The notes under the pieces are model-generated. The model had not been told where the DNA came from. It searched no databases and saw only the letters and a program-made list of their open reading frames with translations. Source: Pseudoduganella violacea (lineage in GTDB: Bacteria > Pseudomonadota > Gammaproteobacteria > Burkholderiales > Burkholderiaceae_D). From it: DNA of 64,000 bases. Positions 36,614 through 46,095 of this stretch are shown one piece after another (position 1 is the stretch's first letter; the number at the start of each line of letters is the position of its first letter). The DNA lies in contig NZ_JACHXD010000005.1 in NCBI RefSeq assembly GCF_014191875.1, positions 62,001-126,000 of the forward strand, written 5' to 3'. The position numbers were made by a program, and so were the translations under genes.

Positions 36614-39600
36614 ATGCCTTACCACGCGTCGCGGAACCTGTTCTGGAAGCTGTTCCTGCCCATCGGCGTCGTTCTGCTGTTGAGCGCGCTGGCGGCTGCG
36701 CTGTTCTTGCCTGCGGCCATTGAGCGCAATGCGCAGCAGGATGCGGTCGACGCGGCCCAGGCCACGGTGCGCCAGTTCCTGATCCTGCGGCGCTATTACA
36801 CGGAGAACGTGGCGGCCAAGGTGTTGGCACAATCCGACCTGAAAGTCGCGTTCGACCATCGCGGCAACGCTAAGACCATTCCGCTGCCGGCCACCATGGT
36901 GCACGATCTGAGCCTGCTGCTGCAGGACGGCGGCACCAGCCTCAAACTCTACAGTCCCTATCCCTTTCCTAACCGCGCCGGGCGCGAACTCGATAGCTTC
37001 GGCCAGGAGGCGTGGAACTTCCTCAAGGCGAACCCCGACGCGGCCTTTGTGCGCACCGATCTGCTGCAGGGCAAGCGCACCGTGCGCGTGGCGCTGGCCG
37101 ACCGCATGAGCGCCCAGGCCTGCGTGGCCTGCCATAACAGCCTGGCCAGCAGTCCGAAAAAGGATTGGATGCTGGGCGATGTGCGCGGCGTGCTGGAGGT
37201 GCAGTCCAGCCGCGAGGTGGCCAGCGCCGCGCGCGTGGTGACGCTGACCCTGGGCACACTGGGCGCCATCATGCTGCTGATCGCCATCTTCCTACGCGTT
37301 TTCTATCAGCGCAATATCGCCCGTCCGCTGCATGCGGCGCTCGATTCGGCGCGTTCGCTGACGGTTTCCAGCTCGGAACAGGTGGCGGCGGTGCAGGCGA
37401 TTGCGGCCGGCGATCTGGATGCCACGCTGGCGCCGACCGCGCTGCCGCTGATCCCGCGCGAAGCCTTGAGCCATGACGAGGCGGGCGAGGTGCTGCAATC
37501 GGTGCTGGATATGGCGGCCGTGCAGCGTTCCTTCGACCAGGCTTTCGCCAGCATGACGGAAGCGCTGCGCGCCAGCCGCGCCGCCGGCCAGGCGCGCGAC
37601 TGGCTGAAGTCGGGCCAGAACGATATCCACACCCTGCTACGCGGCGAGCCGGAACTGGCGGCGATGGCCGAACGCATTCTGAGCTATCTGGCGCAGCGCC
37701 TGGGCGCCAGCGTTGGCGTGCTGTATCTGCTGGAAGAAGATAAGCCGCGCATGGAGCGCGTTGCCGGTTATGCGCTCGCTGCGGATGGCGCACATCCGCA
37801 AAGCGTGGCGCGGGGTGAAGGTTTGATCGGCCAGGCCATGCGCGAGCAGCGCACGCTGTGCGTCAGCGATGTGCCGCCCGGCTTTTTGCCGATTGCTTCG
37901 GCGCTGGGCCAGGCGCAGCCGGCCAGTCTGCTGGTGGCGCCTCTGCAGCACGGGACAAATCTGGTGGGTGCGATTGAGCTGGGCAGCTTCCGCGCCTTCG
38001 GCGCGCAGGAGTTGGAGTTCATGGAGCTGGTGCGCGAGGCACTGGCCATTGGCTTTGAAGTGGCGTTGGCGCGCGTGCGCTTGCGTCAGCTCCTGAGTAA
38101 TACCGAGCAGCAGGCCGAGGAGCTGCGCGTGCAACAGGAGGAACTCCAGCAAAGCAATGAGGAACTGGAAGAACGCGCCGAACTGCTGGAACGCCAGCGC
38201 GAACAGATCCGCGCCAAAAACGCCGATCTGGAAGAGGCCAGCCGCGAGCTGGCCGCGCGTGCCGAACAGTTGCAGAAGGTCAGCGCGTATAAGACGGAGT
38301 TCATGGCGAATATGTCGCACGAGCTGCGCACGCCGCTGAACAGCATGCTGATCCTGGCTTCCATGCTGAAGGAGAACAAGAGCGGCAATCTGGAAGCGCG
38401 CCAGCTGGAATACATCACCACCATCCATCACGCGGGCAAGGACCTGCTCGATCTGATCAACGATATTCTCGACCTGTCCAAGGTGGAGGCGGGTGCGGTG
38501 GAATTCGAATACTCGACGGTCTCGCCGCAGCAGTTGTGCGAATCGATGCTGGCCCTGTTCCAGGCGCCCGCCGCGCAGAAGACGCTGGCGCTGACGGCCA
38601 CGGTGGCGCCCGAGGTGCCGGCCGCGCTGCGCCTCGATTCGCAAAGGGTGCAGCAGATTTTGAAAAACCTGCTGTCGAACGCGATCAAGTTCACCAGCAA
38701 GGGTGGGGTGGGCCTGAAGATACGCCGCGCCCGCGCCGACGAGAATCCCTTGCCGGGACCGGCCCTGGCTTTCGATGTCAGCGATACCGGCATCGGCGTG
38801 GCGGCGGACAAGCATGCGCTGATCTTCGAAGCCTTCAAACAGGCCGACGGCAGCATCAGCCGCAGTTATGGCGGCACGGGCCTGGGCCTGTCGATCTCGC
38901 TGCAGACGGCGCGCAAGATGGACGGCGAACTGCTGCTGCGCAGCGAGGAGGGCAAGGGCAGCACCTTCACCCTGTTCCTGCCGCTGATGGCAGTCGATGC
39001 GCCGCGCAGCGCGCCGCCGCCTGCGGACATCCTGCCGCCGCTGCCGGACGACCGCGGCCGCCTCGCGCCGGGCCAGCACTGCATCCTGATCGTGGAGGAC
39101 GACCGTGCCTTCGCCGGCGTGCTGATGGACCTGGTGCACCAGCGCGGTTACAGCGCCCTGGTGGCGCACGACGGCGAGAGCGCCTGTGCGCTGGCCAGCC
39201 AGCATCTGCCGGGCGGCGTGCTGCTCGACGTGAAGCTGGCGCGCAGCGATGGCTGGGAGGTGATGCGGCGCTTGAAGTCCGAGCAGCGCACGCGCCGCAT
39301 TCCGGTGCATTTCATTTCCGGCTTGGAGCAGGCGCAGCAAGCCTTGCGCATGGGCGCTATCGGCTATATGAACAAGCCGGTCACGCGCGAGCAGCTGGAC
39401 CAGGTGTTCGACACGCTGGAAGCGGCCATGTCCGGCCCGGCGCGCAGCCTGCTGCTGGTGGAGGACGACGCCACCGAAGCGTCCAGCCTGGCGGCCTTGC
39501 TGTCGGGGCGTGGCGCGGAAGTGGCGCAGGCGTCCAGCGGGGCCGAAGCTTTGCAGCGCCTGGGTGAGGAAACATTCGATTGCGTGGTGCTGGACCTGGG

Positions 39601-40243
39601 CCTGCCGGATATGGCGGGCGGCGAACTGCTGTCGCGCCTGCGCGCCGATGCGCGCTGGCGCAGCCTGCCGGTCATCATCCACTCGGGCCAGGAATTATCC
39701 CGCGAACAACAGCGGGAGTTGAACTGCATAGCCGACAGTGTCATCATCAAGGGAGCGCGCAGTCCGGAAAGGCTGTTGAGCGAAGTAAGCCTGTTCCTGC
39801 GTGCGGTGGAGCAGCGCCATGAGGGCGCGGCGGCCGATGAGGACAGGCGTTTGCCGGACAAGGCCGCCCTGGGCGGCAAGACGGTGCTGATCGTCGATGA
39901 CGATATGCGCAATCTGTTCTCGCTGACAGGTTTGCTCAGCGAGCAAGGCATGCTGGTGCTGGAAGCCGAAAATGGGCGCGAAGGGCTGGACTGCCTGGAG
40001 CGGCACGAGGAGGTGGCGGTGGTGCTGATGGATATCATGATGCCGCAGATGGATGGCTACGAGGCCATGCGCGCCATGCGCGCCGACGCCCGCTGGCGGG
40101 CCTTGCCGGTGATCGCCATGACGGCCAAGGCCATGCCCGACGACTACCAGAAATGCCTGGAGGCGGGGGCCAGCGACTACCTGGCTAAACCGCTCGATGT
40201 GGAACAACTGCTGTCGCTGCTGCGCGTCTGGTGCAGCCGCTGA
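36614..40243 (+). CDS. Hybrid sensor histidine kinase with heme-c (DUF3365) sensor, GAF and three receiver domains
   Basis: This 1209-residue membrane kinase has a first TM at about 12-33, then a periplasmic DUF3365/Tll0287-like domain. That domain contains a c-type heme motif, CVACH (C170, C173, H174). A second TM (about 207-230) leads to a HAMP-like region and a GAF domain (about 365-490). A coiled coil (about 495-555), HisKA with H569 (MSHELRTPLNS) and HATPase_c follow. Receiver domains have phosphoacceptors D872, D994 and D1140. REC2 lacks the canonical KP lysine context. The design suggests a redox, gas or oxidative signal and a phosphorelay. ATG 36614 follows GGGGGAA. The next gene starts 9 bp downstream and is likely its partner. 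Confidence 0.9.
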   Translation: MPYHASRNLFWKLFLPIGVVLLLSALAAALFLPAAIERNAQQDAVDAAQATVRQFLILRRYYTENVAAKVLAQSDLKVAFDHRGNAKTIPLPATMVHDLSLLLQDGGTSLKLYSPYPFPNRAGRELDSFGQEAWNFLKANPDAAFVRTDLLQGKRTVRVALADRMSAQACVACHNSLASSPKKDWMLGDVRGVLEVQSSREVASAARVVTLTLGTLGAIMLLIAIFLRVFYQRNIARPLHAALDSARSLTVSSSEQVAAVQAIAAGDLDATLAPTALPLIPREALSHDEAGEVLQSVLDMAAVQRSFDQAFASMTEALRASRAAGQARDWLKSGQNDIHTLLRGEPELAAMAERILSYLAQRLGASVGVLYLLEEDKPRMERVAGYALAADGAHPQSVARGEGLIGQAMREQRTLCVSDVPPGFLPIASALGQAQPASLLVAPLQHGTNLVGAIELGSFRAFGAQELEFMELVREALAIGFEVALARVRLRQLLSNTEQQAEELRVQQEELQQSNEELEERAELLERQREQIRAKNADLEEASRELAARAEQLQKVSAYKTEFMANMSHELRTPLNSMLILASMLKENKSGNLEARQLEYITTIHHAGKDLLDLINDILDLSKVEAGAVEFEYSTVSPQQLCESMLALFQAPAAQKTLALTATVAPEVPAALRLDSQRVQQILKNLLSNAIKFTSKGGVGLKIRRARADENPLPGPALAFDVSDTGIGVAADKHALIFEAFKQADGSISRSYGGTGLGLSISLQTARKMDGELLLRSEEGKGSTFTLFLPLMAVDAPRSAPPPADILPPLPDDRGRLAPGQHCILIVEDDRAFAGVLMDLVHQRGYSALVAHDGESACALASQHLPGGVLLDVKLARSDGWEVMRRLKSEQRTRRIPVHFISGLEQAQQALRMGAIGYMNKPVTREQLDQVFDTLEAAMSGPARSLLLVEDDATEASSLAALLSGRGAEVAQASSGAEALQRLGEETFDCVVLDLGLPDMAGGELLSRLRADARWRSLPVIIHSGQELSREQQRELNCIADSVIIKGARSPERLLSEVSLFLRAVEQRHEGAAADEDRRLPDKAALGGKTVLIVDDDMRNLFSLTGLLSEQGMLVLEAENGREGLDCLERHEEVAVVLMDIMMPQMDGYEAMRAMRADARWRALPVIAMTAKAMPDDYQKCLEAGASDYLAKPLDVEQLLSLLRVWCSR

Positions 40244-40252
40244 GGATATGCG

Positions 40253-42070
40253 ATGAGCCAGTCCCTGATCTCGCCGCCCTCATCGCTTGCCGCCGCCGAG
40301 GCGCCGCTGTCGGTGCCGGTGCTGCTGGTGGACGACCGTCCCGAGAATCTGCTGGCGATGGAAGCGCTGCTGCAAGGCCTGCCTTATGCGCTGGACGTGA
40401 CATGCGCCGGTTCCGGCAACGAGGCGCTGGCGATCAGCCTGAAACGCGATTTCGCGGTGGTGCTGCTGGATGTGCAGATGCCCGATATGGACGGCCTGGA
40501 AACGGCCACCCTGCTGCGCGCCAATCCGAAGACGCGCCACCTGCCGATCATTTTCGTCACTGCCGGCCTGCACGACGAGCTGCGCCAGTTCAAGGGTTAT
40601 GAAACCGGGGCCATCGACTTTCTGATCAAGCCGATCGAGCCGGTGGTCTTGCGCAGCAAGGTGGCGGTGCTGTGCGAGTTGTATGCCAAGTGCCGCGAGC
40701 TGGAAGAGCACAAGGCCAGCCTGGAGGCGCGCGTGGCCGAGCGCACGCGCAGCCTGAGCGCGCTGGCGGCGCAACTGAGCGAGGAGGTGCAGGCGCGCCG
40801 CCTGTCCGAGCAGGCCTTGCGCGACAGCGAAGCGCGGCTGCGCATGGTGATCGACAGCGCCTGCGAAGCCTTTATCGCCTTCAGCGCGGCAGGCATCCTC
40901 ATCGAATGGAACCAGCGCGCCGAGGAGCTGGTGGGCTGGCCGCGCAGCGATGCGCTGGGGCAGCAGGTGCTGGACTTTCTGAACCCGCCCGCTGGCGCGG
41001 CGCCTGAAACGGAAGACGATCCCTGCGCGCAGCTGGATGGCGCGGCTGCACCGGTGCCGGATTTGGCGCAGCTGCTGCCGGGCGAGCCGGGTGCCGCCAG
41101 CCGCGTGCAGGAGCTGTGCATGTGGCGGCGTGACGGCAGCCACTTTGCGGTGGAACTCAGTGTCTGGCCCATCCCTGACAGCGAGCCGCCGCTGTACGGC
41201 TGCCTGCTGCGCGACATCACGGTGCGCCGCGAGCAGGAAGAAGCGCACCTGCGCACCAGCGCCTCGCTGCAGGAGACCGTGGCGGCGCGCACCGCCCAGC
41301 TGCGCCAGGCCATGGATCAACTGGTCGACACCGAACGCATGGCGGCGTTGGGCGGCATTGTTGCCGCCGTCGCGCATGACTTGAACACGCCGGTCGGCAA
41401 TCTGGTGCTGCTCGCTTCCGCCCTGCGCGAACGCATCGCCGCCCTTGCCACCGAAGCGCTGGAAGGCCATCTGACCCGTTCGCGTTTATGCGAAGCCGTG
41501 GCCGACTGCAAGGAAGGCAGCGGTCTGCTGATCCGCAGCGCCGAACGCGCGCAGGAACTGATCGAAAGCTTCAAGAATGTGGCGGTGGACCAGACCAGCC
41601 AGAAACGCCGCCAGTTCGACCTGGCCGGCTGTGTGCACGATATCGCCGCCACGCTGGGCCGCATGACGCGCATGGCGAATGTGAAGGTCGAATTGAAAAT
41701 CCCGCCCGGCATTGCGCTGGACAGCTATCCCGGCCACCTGGAGCAGGTGTTCAACAACCTGATCGTCAACTCCATCGTGCATGGCTTCGACGGCCGCAGC
41801 GAAGGCACGATCACGATCGCGGCCTGCGTGGAAGGGGAACACGTGCGCATCGATTACCGCGACGATGGCGTCGGCATCGCCCCCGAGCTGCAGCAGAAAG
41901 TGTTCGAGGCGTTCTATTCGACCAAATTCGGCAAAGGCGGCTCAGGCCTTGGCCTGTTCATCGTGCGCCGCCTGCTCTGCAATGTGCTGAAAGGCGAGGT
42001 CAAGCTCGATAGCACGCCCGGCGCTGGCGTCCACTTCGCCATCAAGCTCCCCCTCAAAGTCCCGGCCTAA
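40253..42070 (+). CDS. Receiver-PAS-histidine kinase protein
   Basis: This 605-residue cytoplasmic protein has an N-terminal receiver domain (VLLVDDRPENLLAM, phosphoacceptor D73). A coiled coil and a PAS domain (about 198-330, LRMVIDSACEAFIAFSAAG) follow. The kinase core has H375 in VAHDLNTPVGNL, N-box NNLIVNSIVHG and G-boxes DDGVGI and GGSGLGLFI. It resembles kinases that pass phosphate onward from a hybrid kinase. It is 9 bp downstream of the heme-c hybrid kinase with no separate promoter, so a two-kinase relay is inferred. The output regulator is not in the window. Confidence 0.9.
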   Translation: MSQSLISPPSSLAAAEAPLSVPVLLVDDRPENLLAMEALLQGLPYALDVTCAGSGNEALAISLKRDFAVVLLDVQMPDMDGLETATLLRANPKTRHLPIIFVTAGLHDELRQFKGYETGAIDFLIKPIEPVVLRSKVAVLCELYAKCRELEEHKASLEARVAERTRSLSALAAQLSEEVQARRLSEQALRDSEARLRMVIDSACEAFIAFSAAGILIEWNQRAEELVGWPRSDALGQQVLDFLNPPAGAAPETEDDPCAQLDGAAAPVPDLAQLLPGEPGAASRVQELCMWRRDGSHFAVELSVWPIPDSEPPLYGCLLRDITVRREQEEAHLRTSASLQETVAARTAQLRQAMDQLVDTERMAALGGIVAAVAHDLNTPVGNLVLLASALRERIAALATEALEGHLTRSRLCEAVADCKEGSGLLIRSAERAQELIESFKNVAVDQTSQKRRQFDLAGCVHDIAATLGRMTRMANVKVELKIPPGIALDSYPGHLEQVFNNLIVNSIVHGFDGRSEGTITIAACVEGEHVRIDYRDDGVGIAPELQQKVFEAFYSTKFGKGGSGLGLFIVRRLLCNVLKGEVKLDSTPGAGVHFAIKLPLKVPA

Positions 42071-42080
42071 AGCCGCAGTG

Positions 42081-42133
42081 GCCGAGTCCGTGTCCACCTT
42101 GGTGCCTGGCACCAAGGTGGACACAAGCTCGGC
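42081..42133. repeat. Short relative of the GGTGCC hairpin repeat
   Basis: A perfect 17-bp inverted repeat (GTGTCCACCTTGGTGCC arms at 42090-42106 and 42108-42124, one-base centre) is extended by an outer GCCGAG / CTCGGC pair. The core GGTGCCTGGCACC relates it to the 129-bp elements at 24281 and 59781. It lies in the convergent gap between the kinase and the DUF2147 gene. Confidence 0.8.
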
Positions 42134-42141
42134 TGTGGAGT

Positions 42142-42588
42142 TTATTCCTGGCGCAGCCAGGTTTGCGAGCGGCCGAGCATGGGGACGCCGATGTAGCCGC
42201 GCACTTCGAGCTTTTTGCCGCCGTCGGCCAGCTTCAGCTTGCTGCGGTAGACCTTGCCGTTGTCGGGGTCGAGGATTTCACCGTCGTTGTATTCGCTGCC
42301 GTCTTTTTTCAGGCCGCTCATGAAGACCATGCCGACAATGGGCTGGTCCTTGCGCGCGTCCTTGCACTTCTCGCATTTGGGGTTCTGTTCTTCGTCGGCG
42401 GCGCGGAACAGTTTTTCGATGCGGCCCTGCAGCACGCCATTGGTTTCGGTGATGCGGATCAGGGCTTTGGGCTTGCCGCTGACGTCATCGATGTTTTTCC
42501 ACAGACCGACCGGGGAGCCGTCGTCGGCCATGGCGGGCGCGGCGAGCAGGCTGGCGGCAATCAGGGCGGCTTGAATCATAAGGCGCAT
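42142..42588 (-). CDS. DUF2147 exported protein
   Basis: This 148-residue protein has a signal peptide (MRLMIQAALIAASLLAAPAMA) and a DUF2147 domain. SPVGLWKNIDD and GKPKALIRI open the domain, and GLKKDGSEYNDGEILDP, then GYIGVPMLGRSQTWLR, close it. The family has a lipocalin-like beta barrel and unknown function. A CEKCKD motif at about 72-77 may bind metal or form a disulfide. Confidence 0.9.
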   Translation of the reverse strand: MRLMIQAALIAASLLAAPAMADDGSPVGLWKNIDDVSGKPKALIRITETNGVLQGRIEKLFRAADEEQNPKCEKCKDARKDQPIVGMVFMSGLKKDGSEYNDGEILDPDNGKVYRSKLKLADGGKKLEVRGYIGVPMLGRSQTWLRQE

Positions 42589-42629
42589 CGGGTGTCTCCT
42601 GTAGTTGCGTTGTCAATATTGTTAATCGA

Positions 42630-43139
42630 TTATGCCACGCGCGGGCGCACCATCAGCCGCGCCGGCCCATCCGGCGTGACGACTTCGCCACAGTCCTGGA
42701 AGCCGGCGCGCTGGTAGCTGCGGATCGCGCGGCCGTTGGCGGGCGTGGGGTCGGCCTGCACCTTGCTCACGGCGGGATCGCTGAACAGCAGGGCGCAGAA
42801 GTCGTCGAGCAGGGCGCTGCCCAAGCCTTGGCCGAGCCGCTCGCCGTCGGCCAGGAACAAGTCGATGCCGCGCGCGCCGGGATCGGTTTCGTCTTCCCAC
42901 CAGCCGCCGCCCGAGCCCATCACCACATAGGATTGAATGAAGCCGGCCGCTTCGCCGTCGAGCAGGGCGATGTAGCCGAGGGTGTCGGCATCGTCGCCGG
43001 TCAATTCCATGAAGGTGGCGGACACTTCATCCAGGCTTCCCGGCTCGTCCCACCAGGCGCGGATATGCGGGCGGTTCAGCCAGTCGTGCAGCAGGGGCAT
43101 GTCGGTGGGATGCAGGCGGCGGAAGGTGAAGCGGGACAT
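42630..43139 (-). CDS. GNAT-family acetyltransferase (AAC(6')-like)
   Basis: This 169-residue protein resembles aminoglycoside 6'-N-acetyltransferase-type GNATs (Acetyltransf_8). It has an N-terminal FRRLHPTDMPLLHDWLNRPHI, then HIRAWWDEPGS. Motif A contains GIDLFLADGERLGQGLG and NGRAIRSYQRAGF. The chromosomal context (after valS) suggests a general acetyltransferase. Drug resistance is not implied. The substrate is unknown. Confidence 0.85.
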   Translation of the reverse strand: MSRFTFRRLHPTDMPLLHDWLNRPHIRAWWDEPGSLDEVSATFMELTGDDADTLGYIALLDGEAAGFIQSYVVMGSGGGWWEDETDPGARGIDLFLADGERLGQGLGSALLDDFCALLFSDPAVSKVQADPTPANGRAIRSYQRAGFQDCGEVVTPDGPARLMVRPRVA

Positions 43140-43153
43140 GGGACTCCGGAATG

Positions 43154-43178
43154 AAAAAAGGCGGCCCGCAGGCCGCCT
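43154..43178 (-). terminator. Intrinsic terminator of valS
   Basis: On the minus strand AGGCGGCC / GGGCCGCC with a short loop is followed by six T residues, 13 bp after the valS stop and inside the gap before the GNAT gene. Confidence 0.88.
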
Positions 43179-43190
43179 GGTGTTACGCCA

Positions 43191-45992
43191 TTACGCGGCG
43201 GGCAGTTTCGCCAACTGCTCCTGCATCTTGGCCAGGGTGGCGCCGAAGGTGGCGACGCGTTCCTGCTCCTGCGCGACCACGGCGGCCGGGGCGCGCGCCA
43301 CGAAGCTTTCGCTCGACAGCTTGCCGCTGGCCTTGGCGATCTCGCCTTCCAGACGGGCGATTTCCTTGGACAGGCGCTCGCGCTCGGCCTTCACGTCGAT
43401 CTCCACTTTCAGCATCAGCTTGGTGGTGCCGACCACGGAGACGGCGGCCGGCGATTCCGGCAGCGCGTCGACGATCTGCACTTCGGACAGCTTGCCCAGC
43501 AACTGGACATACGGTGCGAAGGCGGCCATGCGCTCCTTGTCGGCGCCGGAAGCTTCCACGATCAGCGGCACGCGCAGCGACGGCGACAGTTTCATTTCGC
43601 CACGCAGGTTGCGGGTGGCGTCGGTCAGCGCTTTCAGTTCGCCGATCCAGGCTTCGGCCGCTTCGTCGATCTTCTCGGCGTTCGGCAGCGGGTAAGGCTG
43701 GGTCATGATGGAAGCGTTGGCGGTGTCGCCCTTGCCGGCCAGCGGCGCCACGGTCTGCCACAGCTGCTCGGTCACGAAGGGGATGATCGGGTGCGCCAGG
43801 CGCAGCACCACTTCCAGCACGCGCAGCAGGGTGTGGCGGGTGGCGCGCTGCTGGCCTTCGGTGCCTTGCTGGACCTGGACTTTCGCCAGTTCCAGGTACC
43901 AGTCGCAGTATTCGTCCCACACGAATTTATAGATCGTGCTGGCGATATTGTCGAAGCGGTAGTCGGCAAAGCCTTTGGCCACGTCCTGTTCGGCCTTTTG
44001 CAGCAGGGAGATGATCCACTTGTCGGCCTGCGACAGGTCGGCTTCGTTGGCCGAGCAGTCCTTGCCTTCGGTGTTCATCAGCACGAAGCGGGTGGCGTTC
44101 CACAGCTTGTTACTGAAGTTGCGGTAGCCTTCGCAGCGGCCCAGGTCGAAGTTGATGTTGCGGCCCAGCGAGGCGTAGCTAGCCATGGTGAAGCGCACGG
44201 CGTCGGTGCCGTAGGCAGCGATCCCTTCCGGGAATTCCTTGCGCGTGGCCTTCTCGATCTTCTCGGCCTGCTTCGGATTCATCAGGCCCGCAGTGCGCTT
44301 GGCCACCAGAGCGTCGAGGCCGATGCCGTCGATCAGGTCGATCGGGTCCAGGGTATTGCCCTTGGACTTGGACATCTTCTGGCCCTGCGAGTCGCGCACC
44401 AGGCCGTGCACGTAGACGGTTTCGAACGGCACCTTGCCGGTGAAGTGGCAGGTCATCATGACCATGCGCGCCACCCAGAAGAAGATGATGTCGAAGCCCG
44501 TCACCAGCACGGACGATGGCAGGAAGGCTTTCAGGTCCGGCGTTTCTTCCGGCCAGCCCAGGGTCGAGAAGGGCACCAGGGCGGAGGAGAACCAGGTATC
44601 GAGCACGTCGGCTTCGCGTTTCAGCGGGCCGCTGCTGCCGGCGGCGGCGGCTTTGGCCTGCGCCTCTTCCTCGCTGCGGGCGACGAAGATATTGCCTTGC
44701 TCGTCGTACCAGGCCGGGATCTGGTGGCCCCACCACAGCTGGCGCGAGATGCACCAGTCCTGGATGTTGTTGAGCCACTGGTTGTAGGTGTTGCTCCAGT
44801 TTTCAGGCACGAACTTGATTTCGCCGCTGGCGACCTTGTCCAGCGCCACTTCGGCGATCGATTTGCCGGGATAGAAAGTGCCTTCCGGCGCCGGCTTGCT
44901 CATGGCGACGAACCACTGGTCGGTCAGCATCGGCTCGATGACGACGCCGGTACGGTCGCCGCGCGGCACCATCAGCTTGTGCGGCTTGACCGCTTCCAGC
45001 AGGCCTTGCGCTTCCAGGTCGGCGACGATCTGCTTGCGCGCGGCGAAACGGTCCAGGCCACGGTAGGCGGCCGGCGCGTCGTCGCTGATCTTCGCGTCCA
45101 GGGTCAGGATGGACGGCATGTCCAGCTTATGGCGCTGGCCGACGGCGTAGTCGTTGAAGTCGTGGGCCGGCGTGATCTTTACGCAGCCGGTGCCGAATTC
45201 CTTGTCCACATAGGAGTCGGCGATGACCGGGATTTCGCGGTCGCACAGCGGCAGCTTGAGCAGCTTGCCCACCAGCGCCTGATAGCGCTCGTCGGTCGGG
45301 TCGACCGCCACGGCGACGTCGCCCAGCATGGTTTCCGGACGGGTGGTGGCCACGGTCAGGAAGCCGCTGCCATCGGCCAGCGGGTATTTGATATGCCACA
45401 TGGAGCCGTCTTCCTCCTCCGACACCACTTCCAGGTCGGAGACGGCGGTGCCCAGCACGGGGTCCCAGTTCACCAGACGCTTGCCGCGGTAGATCAGGCC
45501 TTGCTCGTACAGGCGCACGAAGACTTCGGAGACGACTTTCGAGCGCGTCTCGTCCATCGTGAAGTATTCGCGGTTCCAGTCGGGCGAGGTGCCCATGCGG
45601 CGCATCTGGCCGGTGATGGTGGAGCCGGATTTTTCCTTCCACTCCCACACTTTTTCGATGAATTTTTCGCGGCCCAGGTCGTGGCGCGAGATTTTCTGCG
45701 CATCGAGCTGGCGCTCGACGACGATCTGGGTGGCGATGCCGGCGTGGTCGGTGCCGGGAATCCAGGCGGTGTTATGGCCCAGCATGCGGTGGTAGCGCGT
45801 CAGACCGTCCATGATGGTCTGATTGAAGGCGTGGCCCATATGCAGGGTGCCGGTCACATTCGGCGGCGGCAGCTGGATGCTGAAGGAAGGCTTGCTCAGG
45901 TCGAGGGAGGCTGCGTAGTAACCGCGCTTTTCCCACTCGCTGCGCCAGAACTGTTCAATGTCGGCAGGCTCGAAAGACTTGGCTAATTCCAT
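43191..45992 (-). CDS. valS: Valyl-tRNA synthetase
   Basis: This class Ia synthetase of 933 residues has HIGH as HMGH (51-54, [15 protein letters not shown]) and KMSKS beginning at K539. The editing domain lies between ([15 protein letters not shown], near residue 215). A C-terminal coiled-coil tRNA-binding arm (about 865-933, [18 protein letters not shown]) is present. The start [16 protein letters not shown] is standard. A -10 TATAAT at 46025 gives a short leader of about 26 nt. Confidence 0.98.
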   Translation of the reverse strand: MELAKSFEPADIEQFWRSEWEKRGYYAASLDLSKPSFSIQLPPPNVTGTLHMGHAFNQTIMDGLTRYHRMLGHNTAWIPGTDHAGIATQIVVERQLDAQKISRHDLGREKFIEKVWEWKEKSGSTITGQMRRMGTSPDWNREYFTMDETRSKVVSEVFVRLYEQGLIYRGKRLVNWDPVLGTAVSDLEVVSEEEDGSMWHIKYPLADGSGFLTVATTRPETMLGDVAVAVDPTDERYQALVGKLLKLPLCDREIPVIADSYVDKEFGTGCVKITPAHDFNDYAVGQRHKLDMPSILTLDAKISDDAPAAYRGLDRFAARKQIVADLEAQGLLEAVKPHKLMVPRGDRTGVVIEPMLTDQWFVAMSKPAPEGTFYPGKSIAEVALDKVASGEIKFVPENWSNTYNQWLNNIQDWCISRQLWWGHQIPAWYDEQGNIFVARSEEEAQAKAAAAGSSGPLKREADVLDTWFSSALVPFSTLGWPEETPDLKAFLPSSVLVTGFDIIFFWVARMVMMTCHFTGKVPFETVYVHGLVRDSQGQKMSKSKGNTLDPIDLIDGIGLDALVAKRTAGLMNPKQAEKIEKATRKEFPEGIAAYGTDAVRFTMASYASLGRNINFDLGRCEGYRNFSNKLWNATRFVLMNTEGKDCSANEADLSQADKWIISLLQKAEQDVAKGFADYRFDNIASTIYKFVWDEYCDWYLELAKVQVQQGTEGQQRATRHTLLRVLEVVLRLAHPIIPFVTEQLWQTVAPLAGKGDTANASIMTQPYPLPNAEKIDEAAEAWIGELKALTDATRNLRGEMKLSPSLRVPLIVEASGADKERMAAFAPYVQLLGKLSEVQIVDALPESPAAVSVVGTTKLMLKVEIDVKAERERLSKEIARLEGEIAKASGKLSSESFVARAPAAVVAQEQERVATFGATLAKMQEQLAKLPAA

Positions 45993-46024
45993 GATGGGGG
46001 ACTGTAATTTTGGCGAAAACGACC

Positions 46025-46030
46025 ATTATA
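46025..46030 (-). promoter_or_regulatory. Candidate -10 of valS
   Basis: TATAAT on the minus strand, 33 bp before the valS ATG. The -35 is weak. Confidence 0.45.
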
Positions 46031-46095
46031 AGGGAATCGCGGTCGTTCCACGGCGGGTAAAGATGCGCGGCCGCCTGGCCGCGCATCCCCCGTAT

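Noticed and set aside
42630..43139. Acquired aminoglycoside resistance gene
   Set aside because: The protein is AAC(6')-like only at the level of the GNAT subfamily. Its composition matches the chromosome and no mobile element flanks it.
43791..45986. Long plus-strand open frame opposite valS
   Set aside because: Shadow frame of valS codon bias. valS motifs are complete on the minus strand.
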